The notes under the pieces are model-generated. The model had not been told where the DNA came from, did no database searches, and saw only the letters and a program-made list of their open reading frames with translations. The translations under genes and the position numbers were made by a program. From positions 4,588,001 through 4,652,000 of the forward strand of contig NW_027331831.1 of the NCBI RefSeq assembly GCF_033568475.1: a DNA stretch of 64,000 nt. Reading direction: 5' to 3'. This document shows positions 1 to 9,639 of this stretch, piece after piece (within the stretch, counting starts at the first letter, position 1; the number at the start of each line of letters is the position of its first letter). The stretch comes from Henckelia pumila. Taxonomy: Eukaryota; Streptophyta; Magnoliopsida; Lamiales; Gesneriaceae.

Positions 1-135
1 TAAAGTGGAATGATTTTTGTGCCACTGTAGCTAGTAATTTATTAAGAAACCCATAAAGTGGAATGATTTTGTGCTCTCGTGAGAGAGATGCAAATTTTTC
101 CCAAAAACTTTATTGGCAAGTAAAGTGGTTTAAAT

Positions 136-149
136 TTAAACTCTAATTG
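136..149 (-). terminator. snRNA 3' box of the U2 gene
   Basis: On the minus strand CA-ATTAG-AGTTTAA follows the RNA 3' end, fitting the plant 3'-end formation signal CA(N3-10)AGTNNAA. Confidence 0.75.
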
Positions 150-345
150 GAGGGGTGTGCCAGGCCCATGTAGTAGTGCAACACAAAGACGACACTCGGA
201 GGCCCAGGTAGCAAGCTACCTTGTTGGACCTTCCCCCTAAAAAAATTAATTTAATATCGTGTGGGCCATTGGCCCACGTATCAGATATTAAACTGATAAG
301 AACAGATACTACACTTGATCTTAGCCAAAAGGCCGAGAAAGGTAT
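149..345 (-). ncRNA. U2: U2 spliceosomal snRNA
   Basis: RNA component of the U2 snRNP, which base-pairs with the intron branch point. Read on the minus strand, the gene begins ATACCTTTCTCGGCCTTTTG, the canonical U2 5' end, and continues through the GTGTAGTATCTG branch-site recognition region, a T-rich Sm site (ATTTTTTTAG) and the 3' stem-loops, ending ...CACACCCCTCC. The length of about 197 nt fits plant U2 (about 196 nt). Plant snRNA promoter elements lie upstream at the expected spacing and a 3' box lies directly downstream, so this looks like a functional locus rather than a retro-pseudogene. Confidence 0.96.
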
Positions 346-371
346 GAGTCTTTAAGTTGGTGAGCCCACCA

Positions 372-378
372 TTTTATA
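372..378 (-). promoter_or_regulatory. TATA box of the U2 snRNA gene
   Basis: TATAAAA on the minus strand, 26 bases upstream of the U2 5' end, the normal position in plant snRNA promoters. Confidence 0.85.
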
Positions 379-411
379 TCTCTTTTGGTCTCTCAAACTT
401 ATATAAGTACT

Positions 412-422
412 AAATGTGAGAT
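412..422 (-). promoter_or_regulatory. Upstream sequence element (USE) of the U2 gene
   Basis: ATCTCACATTT on the minus strand resembles the plant snRNA USE consensus RTCCCACATCG (8 of 11). It lies 33 bases from the TATA box. In plants a spacing of about 33-34 bp marks RNA polymerase II snRNA genes and about 24 bp marks polymerase III genes, so this spacing predicts Pol II, as expected for U2. Confidence 0.75.
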
Positions 423-2012
423 ACAAATAATATGAGAAAGCGATAAAATAAAGTAAATCCCAATATCCCATGATAATAGTATTTGTTCATAAACGTGCAA
501 TTTCACCGCCGCCTCACATAAATGTAGTTTCTCGAAATAATAGTAATAATTTTAATAATAATAGAGAACCGAAAAGTAAAAAGCAAAAAAAAAAAGTTAA
601 TTAATGTAAGTTATTTGATTTAGATGTTTGGTTTCTTCTTTAACTTTGTGTACGTGTTGGTGCCATATATACATGAGAGTGAATCTTGAAAATTTTCTTG
701 ATAATCAATATCAATTAACCATGTTTTAAAACTCATTGTTTCTCCTACATGCATGCATGATTCTGAAACATGAAATATGTGGGAATGATCTCTACTCGAT
801 TTCATGAAAACAATATCGATTTTCTCTGTAATGTTCTTTCATCTATCGACCTACATATATATATATATATATTTCCGTTTTATTGATATAGACAAGTTTG
901 TGTTCAGATTAAAAAATATTTGAAAAAATAAGTTATAGAAAATTTTTCATTTTACCCTTATTTAATAAATATTTTAATAGAATAAGATAACTGTACAAGT
1001 AGTTAATGATATTAATTTAATAAAAGGTAAACTGATAAAAGAATAGACAAGATCATGACATTAAATATTGAAGTTGGACTATATATGGGACACATGAAAA
1101 AAAAATGTAGGCTAAATGAGTGAGACAGATGAAATAACTATTAATGTTTATTTAATTTATAATTTTGGAAATCATGTATGAAATGAAAAAGTCGTTGTTC
1201 CGAGACATAGTATCTTTTCCAAGAACAAAAGGTCCTTCATTGATTGTGAAAAAACAAGCATCGTAGCATTGAAGGTGATCACAAATACTAGCTCTATCTG
1301 GTAATCTTCAACTCATTACGTTATTTTAGTGCATACATACTACGTTCAACATAGTGTAATTTTTATGTCAAAATATAAATATCATATTCAATCTATCAAC
1401 TCTAAAATTTACACCGAAAGAATATTTTTATGAATATTTCCTGTTATTTTATATATAAAAAAATTGTTTAACACACAAATTAAAAGATCAATACATTTTA
1501 TAATAATTAATTTGATGTTACTTAATCTCAATATATATTGAAATTGATTTTTTTAAAAAAATACTAACTCCTTTTTTCACGTACGTACATCTGTCCCAAA
1601 AGCATACGAATGAAATATGCGGGAAGAATCTTGAAGATTAATTATTGCAAAATTAAGAGGATCAAGTGGAGAACACATGTACGCAGTACGTGTTTCTTTT
1701 GCCATGTCTTCCTTCAACGATGTCGATTTTCTTTGTAATGTTTATTGGTTATCTTGATTTATTTGTCACGATCTGGATCAATTTTCTTTCCAACTTGAAA
1801 AACTGTCTCTGGCTTTTGAATTAAGGTTAACTTAAAACATGTAATTTAGATAGTGTTTGCAACCTCTAAAAATAATTGATTATGGAGATTTTCTTAACAA
1901 ATTTGTTAAGAGAATCTCCATAATCAATTATTTTTAGAGGTTGCAAACACTACCTAAGGTACCTTTGAAGATTTATATCTTTTATTAATTAGCAGCACTA
2001 TTTATATATTTA
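423..2012. other. AT-rich intergenic DNA
   Basis: No coding region supported. Contains a (TA)n tract near 853-872 and, from about 1299 to 1500, a diverged copy of a repeat also present at 34274-34410 (both contain a CATTACG(T/C)TATTTTAG core followed by AGTGTAATTTTTA). A long hairpin near 1851 is listed separately. Confidence 0.6.
1851..1952. repeat. Near-perfect 50-bp-arm hairpin
   Basis: The left arm starts TAGTGTTTGCAACCTCTAAA and the right arm ends TTTAGAGGTTGCAAACACTA. The arms pair over 50 bp with one mismatch and almost no loop; a weaker match continues a few bases beyond each end. It is too symmetric to be neutral old DNA. It could be a foldback MITE or a young hairpin locus able to give small RNAs; sequence alone does not decide. 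Confidence 0.85.
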
Positions 2013-2470
2013 GGCACCGTTTGGTTTGAGGTATGGTATAAGTAATATATAGATAAGTAGTATAATGTAATAAAAAATAAATAAAAAATGATAGTTAAAA
2101 TTGTATTGGATTTGATTGATAGATTATGGTTTATTTGATTTGATTGATTAAATTTTATATAAAAATGTTAAATGATTATTTTGTCCTTTTAACGATAAAT
2201 AAAATAAAATTTATATTATTTATAAAGGGTAATATAATAATTTGAATTCAATGATTTGATTGATGGGAGATAAATAATTAATGATTTGATTGATGTAAAA
2301 TAAATAATTAATATATAAATAAATAATATGATGAGAATAACGTGAGATGAGATGAGTTATACATATATTAGTAATATCGTGAATAGAACGATATCTTATG
2401 TTATAACTTATAACAAGCTCAAAATAAACTAATAAGAATGAGCCCATAAGCATTGATTTCTTAATATTAA
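2013..2470. repeat. Possible AT-rich nonautonomous element
   Basis: Begins GGCACCGTTTGGTTTGAGG, a start typical of small plant nonautonomous DNA elements, and is internally very AT-rich with repeated TGATTTGATTGAT words (near 2110, 2250, 2281). I could not find a clear inverted copy of the left end on the right, so the element is either truncated against the adjacent pseudogene or wrongly delimited. Confidence 0.35.
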
Positions 2471-2496
2471 TTCCCACAATCTAATCTTTAATTCCA

Positions 2497-3103
2497 CTAC
2501 CTGATCACAAGTGAAGGAATGCTTTGTTCATTCTTGAAGAAATTCCCAGGATCAACCACCGTTTTCACTCGAACCAATCTGTCGAAATTGTTCTTGAAAT
2601 ACTTGGAACCCCAAATCTTGGCTTGTGGATAACTAGTAGTGGTTCCATTGTCATTGTTGGCCCCGATATCAAGATCCCTGTAATTGACATATGCCTCCCT
2701 AGGCGATTTCGAATCATAAGGAGTCATGTGTACTTGTAGAGTCTTCTTATCCAGCTTATGTACCTCTCTGAATCTCGTGCTGCTTCTGCTGCTCCCCAAA
2801 ACACCAAATGCTGGATCTTGTACAAATTACCAGCTCTATGAGGGAACGGAATCGAGGACGCGGCGATTTCGTCCATTCTCAGAATCAGATCCTAATAGGC
2901 TTCGGAGTGGACGGGGCGTCGAATCTAAGGTTTTGGATGGAAAAACTCAGAATGGATGTGTAGGAGGAGTTGGTTGGGGTGTAAACGTTGGATTCGTGTG
3001 CCTTCTTCAGACATTCGAGGAAATCAAGGTCATGTTCCTTGGCAGAAGAAACTACAAGTGAAAAGGAAAAAAAAAAGAGTGCCAAAAGGCTTTGCAACTT
3101 CAT
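2497..3103 (-). pseudogene. Berberine bridge enzyme-like (FAD oxidoreductase) pseudogene
   Basis: Intact members are secreted FAD-linked oxidases of about 530 residues acting on alkaloids, monolignols or oligosaccharides. Here a signal peptide and the usual N-terminus are visible (hydrophobic MKLQSLLALFFFSFSLVVSS, then TPTNSSYTSILSFSIQNLRF). The sequence then passes directly into the family's C-terminal region ([14 protein letters not shown] near 2830-2875, then [10 protein letters not shown] and [13 protein letters not shown], and a final VDPGNFF-NEQSIP). Most of the middle, including the FAD attachment and substrate domain (roughly 300 residues), is absent and the two parts are not in one clean frame. 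The intronless layout is normal for the family. I call it an internally collapsed pseudogene. Confidence 0.85.
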
Positions 3104-4444
3104 GATTAATTTGATTTAGCTTGTGCATGATCAGAAGAACAGAGTTAAGATTTCCCCTCAGATTTATAGCTAATATTTGTCTAATTCCATATAATAAAAA
3201 AAAGGGTCATGCTACATGTATACGGAGGATTACACGTTTGACTTAAAAAAGTGGTTATTAACTGAAAAGCACTTAAAAAATATTTTTTAAGCTATAATTT
3301 TTAGCTTTTGAAAAAGCTTTAATTTTGACTTTAAAAAGTGGTTATTTAAGCACTTTTTTGGTCAACCAAATACCTTATTAACTGAAAAGCACTTAAAAAA
3401 TGTTTTTTTGGCCTGACTTTTGAAACAAATGGGCCTAAGAGAAATTGCCAAATATTTTAGCCATTTATAATGGAACACGAGGCGAGGGCCATAATGAACC
3501 TTCCTCTGGAAATGCATGGATTCGGGTTTTATGAATATTTAAATCCTATAAATTAAGGTTGACATGTATTTTTTTTTAACTTACTTAGCTGCCAAAATAT
3601 TTGATTCTATATTTTAATTTATCTTTGAGATATATTTTATTTCTCATAATCAGCTTGTTTAATTTAGTCAAATGGTTGGAAGAGGATCCTCCTGTGTGAT
3701 CTGTCCTCGCATATATTTTTTTATTCATATTTTGAAATGTGTTCTACGAATTTCAAGGATTTAGAATGAGAATTCGTTTTTAGTTTGAACGAGAGATATT
3801 TAATTTAAAGTTGACATAGCGTTGACTTTATAAGCGACGCGCTCACATTTAAGATAAGAAAAGTTTTTATTCAATTTTTTTTTTGGAGATTTATTCAAAA
3901 AATTATTAGGTTATACTCAAACTAACATTTTACATGCATGATCACTGACAAAACTCTTGGATATAATTACATGTAATTATTTTTTACTATCTAATATTTG
4001 AAGAGAAAAATGTCATCTTGATTGTAACTAAAATCTTAAAATAATCATAAGGTAATAATATATCTCAGATATCGAATGTAGGTTTATGATCTTTGGTGAT
4101 CATCTTATATTTTGAAATTTTTATTGATGAAATTAAATTTTATCACATTAAGTCACTATATTTTAAATTTACGAAATATTATTATTGAATAAAAAATATA
4201 GAAGTAAATACATAGTGTAGTTTTTTAAAACACAAAAACTTTTGTGAAATGAATTCTCTACTCAACCCGACTCATGATTTTTTTTAATTTTTATTTTAAA
4301 AAATAATTTTTTTATATGTGGATTATGTTGACTCGTCTCACATATAAAAACATGTGAAACATATCACATTACACTTATTTTTTTTAAAAAATGAGACGGG
4401 AAAAGTAAAAGAAGAAATGATGATACCACATATCCATCCATATC
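3104..4444. other. AT-rich intergenic DNA
   Basis: No gene seen. A 27-bp word beginning TTATTAACTGAAAAGCACTT occurs twice (about 3255 and 3374) around an imperfect inverted segment, probably a decayed small element. Near 4325-4365 a GTCTCACATATAAAAACATG piece resembles the GAGACGGGTC family found more fully at 23328. Confidence 0.55.
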
Positions 4445-4449
4445 CATAT

Positions 4450-4901
4450 TGTTAGGTCAACATTAAATGGTTTGTCGGGAAACATATTTAATGCTAGTTG
4501 GATGGTGGACTGCAGATGGCTGGTGAGGACGCGTGAATTGTACCGAGAGCTCTATTTTATAGAGCTCCATTTCTTCAGTTTTAATCATCCCAACAGAAAG
4601 ATCCCATCCCAAAATCGAGAGAAAAGAGAGATAAGAAACAAAGAGAGTTTCTTGGTATTTTTCTTGAGTGTTCTCTTGTGTAAGTTAGAGAAATTATTTT
4701 CTTGGTAATACTCGGGTGTTGGATCGTGTGAGAGATATAGTGTTTTGTATACACTTGTAATATTTCTCCGGTTATAAATATTTGCAGCAGCTCCGTGGAC
4801 GTAGCCTATATTGGGTGAACCACGTAAATCTTTGGTGTTCTTGTTGAATATTTTATTCCGCAATTATTATCGTCATGTTCGCTCCGGCATAATCCATAAC
4901 A
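4450..4901 (+). repeat. Left LTR of Copia 1
   Basis: 452 bp from TGTTAGGTC to ATAACA. It matches 7440-7781 plus 21031-21152, and the primer binding site follows two bases after its end. Confidence 0.95.
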
Positions 4902-4903
4902 AC

Positions 4904-4915
4904 TGGTATCAGAGC
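4904..4915 (+). other. Primer binding site of Copia 1
   Basis: TGGTATCAGAGC, complementary to the 3' end of initiator methionine tRNA, the usual Copia primer. Confidence 0.9.
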
Positions 4916-5043
4916 AGTTACGGTGTTCGGGAGCCTTGGTGAAAAATTTCTTAAAATTTTGAGTATGCTCTGTGGTTGCAGCTTTGTCTGATCTTCCAAA
5001 TTAGAAAAGATTTTTTTAAAATTTTATTAAGGCAGTAGAAGCG

Positions 5044-6100
5044 ATGGCCGGAAATGATGGATCGAGACCGGGAATCAATAAGTTCGACGGTACAGATTTC
5101 ACGTTCTGGCAGTTACAGATTAAAGATTATCTGTATAGCAAGAAGCTACATCAACCTCTATCCGGGGTGAAGCCAGAAAAGATGGAGGATGATGAGTGGG
5201 AGCTTCTTGACCGACAAGTGTTAGGGGTAATACGATTAACCCTAACAAAGAACGTGGCACACAACGTGGCGGAGGCAAAAACCACAGAGGAGATGATGTC
5301 CATTTTATCGGACATGTACGAGAAGCCATCAGCAAATAATAAAGTGTTCCTCATGAAAAAGTTATTCAACTTGAAGATGGAGGAAGGTGCTTCGGTGGCG
5401 GCACACATCAATGAATTCAACACGATTGTTTCCCAGCTAACATCGGTTGAAATTAAATTTGATGATGAAATTCGAGCACTTATTCTTTTGGCGTCTTTAC
5501 CAAATGTTTGGGAGCCGATGCGGGCAGCGGTTAGCAATTCTGCTGGAAAGGGAAAGTTACAATTCAATGATGTCAGAGATCGAATCATTGGTGAAGAAGT
5601 TCGCAGGAGGGATTCAGGAGAAGCAACATCATCGAGATCTGCCCTAAATCTCAAAAATAGAAGTTGGGGCAGGAGTAGCGAAAAAGGTTCTAACCGATGG
5701 CGTGGCAGATCCAAATCAAGGAGTGAAAAAGACAAAAATACATTCGAAAAGAAATTAAAGTGCTGGAGCTGTGGTGAAACTGGTCACATGAAAAAGGACT
5801 GCAGATCACCCAAGAATAATGCAAATGCTGTTACTGAGGATGTACATGATGCCTTAGTACTATCCATGGAAAGCTCGGTTGATTCTTGGGTTATGGATTC
5901 GGGAGCTTCATTTCATACCACCGGTGATCGTGATGTATTCAGTAATTACATTGCTAGTAATTACGGAAAAATTTTCCTGGCAGATGGAAAATCGTTGGAA
6001 ATAGCTGCTATGGGTGATATCAGTTTGAAAATGTCAAACGGATCCATCTGGAAGCTCAACAAAGTAAGGCATGTACCAAAGTTGACCCGAAATTTGATAT
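5044..6100 (+). pseudogene. Copia 1 gag and protease region
   Basis: Fossil coding region. The N-terminus has the Copia gag pattern (NKFDGTDFTFWQLQIKDYL), followed by a basic Ser/Arg-rich stretch, a CCHC zinc knuckle (CWSCGETGHMKKDC, about 5761-5802) and the aspartic protease motif WVMDSGASFHTT (about 5887-5922). The antisense reading frames here are shadows. Confidence 0.9.
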
Positions 6101-6102
6101 AA

Positions 6103-7368
6103 GTGGGTCAACTCGATGACGAAGGTCATAAAGTGACCTTTGGTGATGGCTCTTGGAAAGTGAGCAAAGGAGCCATGATTATTGCTCGAGGAACGAAAAC
6201 TGAAACCCTGTACATGACTTCCAGTTGCAGAGACATGTTAGCAGCTGTGGATACTGGAGCTAACTCAAGTCTATGGCATTATAGACTTGGACATATGAGT
6301 GAGAAAGGAATGAAGATGCTGATATCAAAAGGGAAGCTATCGGAGTTAAAAACTGTCGAACACAAACTGTGTGAAAGTTGTGTTCTTGAAAATCAGAAAA
6401 TGGTGAGCTTTTTGAAAGGCGGTAGAGAACCGAAAGCAGCAAAGTTGGAGCTGGTTCATACTGACGTGTGGGGGCCATCTCCTGTGACATTCCTTGGAGA
6501 TCACTCAAGATATTATGGCACTACTATTGACGATTCGAGCAGGAAATTTTCGGTTTATTTTTTGAAAAATAAATCAGATGTTTATGAGACCTTTAAACAG
6601 TGGGGGTTAGCCATGAAAGATGAGATGAATTCACTGTCATCCAATCACATGTGGGAGTTGTCAAAACTTCCTGATGGTAAAAATGTTTTACATATCAAGT
6701 GGGAGTACCGGTTAGAACACGATGGTAGCAAGCGGTACAAAGAAATCCTTGTTGTAAAAGGTGAAAAAGAAGTCATTGATTACACTGATATTTTCTCTCT
6801 TGTGGTAAAGTTAACTACTATCAGGACTATACTTGGATTGATGGTAAAAGAAGATTTGCATCTGGAGCAGTTAGATGTAAAGATTGTGTTTCTTCATGGT
6901 GAGCTAGATGAAGAAAAGAATCAATCACAGGGATTTGAAGTACGAGGGAAAGAGAAAATGATGTGCAAACTTCAGAAAAGCTTGTACGGTCTCAAACAAG
7001 CTCCAAGACAGTGGTACAAGAAGTTTGATGGTGTAATGAATAATGATGGTTTCCCGAGGTATCATGCTGATCACTGGTGTTATGTGAAGCTTGATGGTTC
7101 TTATATCATGCTATTGGTATATGTAGATGATATGTTGATAGCAGGAGTTTGTCTGAAAGAGATTGATAAACTAAAGATAGAATTTGCTATGAAGGATTTG
7201 GGTGCTGCAAAAAAAATCCTTGGAATCAGGATCCTTAGAGATTGGGTGAATGGAGTCTTGAAGCTTGAGAAGATTTCTGAAAGTAAAAATTCTGCTGATA
7301 TGTTTACGAAGGTGGTGACCACTGACAAACTGAAGTTATGTTCGACTTCAATTGAACTGCAAGCATAA
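6103..7368 (+). pseudogene. Copia 1 pol remnant (integrase part, RT)
   Basis: Fossil pol region: the GAG-pre-integrase segment (LWHYRLGHMSEKGMKML), the start of the integrase core, then reverse transcriptase motifs (LDVKIVFLHGEL, KSLYGLKQAPRQWYKKFD, YVDDMLI) and a final ADMFTK motif typical of the Copia C-terminus. Integrase and RNase H are incomplete, so the element would have depended on relatives. Confidence 0.88.
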
Positions 7369-7427
7369 AAGAGGAGGCATGAGTTGCTGCATTGATTGTG
7401 TGAAGCCATGATTGGAATCAAGTCTTC

Positions 7428-7438
7428 AAGTGGGAAAA
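7428..7438 (+). other. Polypurine tract of Copia 1
   Basis: AAGTGGGAAAA directly before the right LTR, the expected plus-strand priming site. Confidence 0.7.
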
Positions 7439-7439
7439 A

Positions 7440-7781
7440 TGTTAGGTCAACATTAAATGGTTTGTCGGGAAACATATTTAATGCTAGTTGGATGGTGGAC
7501 TGCAGATGGCTGGTGAGGACGCGTGAATTAAATTCACGCATACCGGGAGCTCTATATATAGAGCTCCATTTCTTCAGTTTTAATCATCCCGACAGAAAGA
7601 TCCCATCCCAAAATCGAGAGAAAAGAGAGATAAGAAACAAAGAGTGTTTCTTGGTATTTTTCTTGAGTGTTCTCTTGTGTGAGTTAGAGAAATTATTTCC
7701 CCGGTAATACTCGGGTGTTGGGATCGTGTGAGAGATATAGTGTTTTGTATACACTTGTAATATTTCTCCGGTTATAAATAT
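7440..7781 (+). repeat. Right LTR of Copia 1, proximal part
   Basis: Same sequence as the left LTR up to GTTATAAATAT, where the second Copia begins. It differs from the left LTR by scattered substitutions and a small extra palindromic stretch (GCGTGAATTAAATTCACGC). Confidence 0.93.
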
Positions 7782-8600
7782 TGTTGGAAAATTTGTTATG
7801 GACAAATGGATGGTGAATGAGGCTTTATGCTCATTGTCCCACATTGATAAAATGTGGGAATAAATTGCACTATATAATGTCAAAGTTTAGACAATGGGTT
7901 AGGGCCCCAAGGGGTACCCATGTTTGTTAAAGGGAGCGGACCTAGTCTAGGCTAGGTTCGAACCATTAGCCACATGCGCGCGCGCGCGCGCCGCCGGCGC
8001 CGCTCGGCACGGCACGGTCACGGGCGTGGGCGTGGGCGTGGGCGTGGGCGTGGGCGTGGGCTGGGCTGGGCTGGCTGGCTGGCTGGCTGGCTGGCTTTGA
8101 CATGAATATAACTTTTTTGGACAAAAATTAATTAAATATTTTATTTTGCTTCCGAATCAGTGCAACCATCCAGCTCGAATCAGTGCAACTTTTCGTGTGA
8201 ACGGGCACGACTTTTGGTCCGAAACAGTGCATCCTTTTGGCTGAACAGGTGCATCTCTTCAGACCGAACCATTGCAACTTTTCGGCCATGCATGCATCGA
8301 AGGGGTGAAACCGTCCGAGGCAGCTTTCCAACGTCTATAAATAGACGTCATATGCATTCATTCCAACTCGCTCATTTTTCTGATTCTCTCTTCCTTTTCT
8401 TGCATACTCATACATCTGAGTTTCGAGTCTGAGTTTTTTAAACACTTTGAAGTGTTCAATAGTGCTTCGATTTTGTAGTGCTACTAAATGAAGTTGATAG
8501 ATAGCGTTCTATCTTGGGAGACACTTTGATCAACCCGTAAGCACCTAGGCGGGCAAATTTGTCTTAAAGATAGAGAGTTAAACTCTCGGCTCGCTATCTT
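7782..8600 (+). repeat. Left LTR of Copia 2 (3' limit uncertain)
   Basis: Begins TGTTGGAAAATTTG. It carries stacked simple repeats at about 7976-8097: (CG)n, then (GGGCGT)n, then (GGCT)n. A TATAAATA box lies at 8336. The 3' limit cannot be fixed because no full right LTR survives and I see no standard initiator-Met primer binding site, so 8600 is approximate. Confidence 0.75.
8336..8343 (+). promoter_or_regulatory. TATA box in the Copia 2 LTR
   Basis: TATAAATA in the LTR, about 320 bp before the gag start, a plausible U3 promoter. Confidence 0.6.
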
Positions 8601-8658
8601 CTCTGTTGCTGCATACGTGCTGTTGAAAGGTGAATAACAAGTTTAAGACAAATTTCGT

Positions 8659-9600
8659 ATGATGGCTACTGATCCTTCTGCCAAAGTCACGCCACCCTCT
8701 GTTACGCCCCCACCACCGCCCCCTGTTACGCTGCCGCCACCGGTTGTCACAGCCCCTGCTGTTTCCGATGCGCATGCCGAGAAACCTGAGAAGTTCTCCG
8801 ATACTGACTTCAAAACATGGCAACAAAAGATGTTGTTTTACCTCACGACACTTCATCTGGCAAGGTTTTTGAAGGAAGTGGTTGCTGTTCCGGCACCATA
8901 TGCTGACACACAAGCAAAGTCTGCATTCGATGCATGGTCTCATAGTGACTTCTTGTGCCGGAACTATATACTGAATGGGTTGGATAATACGTTGTACAGC
9001 GTATACTCTGCAACCAAGACTGCTAAAGAATTATGGGAATCCTTGGAGAAAAAGTATAAGACCGATGATGCTGGCACAAAAAAATTTGTAGTCGAAAAGT
9101 TTTTTGAGTTCAAAATGGTTGATACCAAGATGGTGATTAGCCAAGTGCAAGAGTTCCAAATCATCCTCCATGATATAATGGCTGAAGGGATGATGATCAG
9201 TGAATCCTTCCAAGTTGCTGCTATAATCGAGAAGCTTCCTCCTTTATGAAAAGATTTCAAGAATTATTTGAAGCATAAACGCAAGGAAATGGGGCTCGAG
9301 GACTTGATAGTAAGGCTGCGAATTGAGGAAGACAATCGCAAGTCGGAGAAGAAAGCTGGTAAGATACCGATGGAAGCAAAGGCAAATTTGGTGGAGCCAA
9401 ATGCTATGAAGAAAAGAAAGCATTTTGGAAAAGATGTGAAGCAAGGGAAGAACAAGAAATGGAAAGGAACATGCTGGAACTGTGGGAAGACGAACCACAA
9501 GGGCAAGGATTGTCGCTTACCGAAGAAGGACAATCAATATCGAGCAAATGTTGTCCAACACAAATCTGTGTCTATTGACTTGTCTGAGATAGATCTGTCA
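8659..9600 (+). pseudogene. Copia 2 gag region
   Basis: Fossil gag: a proline-rich leader (PPPPPPVTLPPPVV), then the Copia gag fold (EKFSDTDFKTWQQKMLFYL, then VSQVQEFQIILHDI) and a CCHC knuckle (CWNCGKTNHKGKDC, about 9472-9513). The leader before it contains 14-bp perfect inverted repeats at 8555-8568 and 8642-8655. Confidence 0.9.
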
Positions 9601-9639
9601 GCAGTAGTCTTCGAGGCTAACATGGTTGATCATCCTAGA

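Noticed and set aside
5151-5735. 194-residue minus-strand frame over the outer Copia gag
   Set aside because: Antisense of gag with no known motifs; the plus strand explains the sequence fully.
7940-7975. GGTTCGAACC word resembling a tRNA T-loop, repeated in all three LTR copies of the inner Copia
   Set aside because: It lies in a LTR palindrome (CCTAGTCTAGGCTAGG) and no tRNA fold surrounds it.
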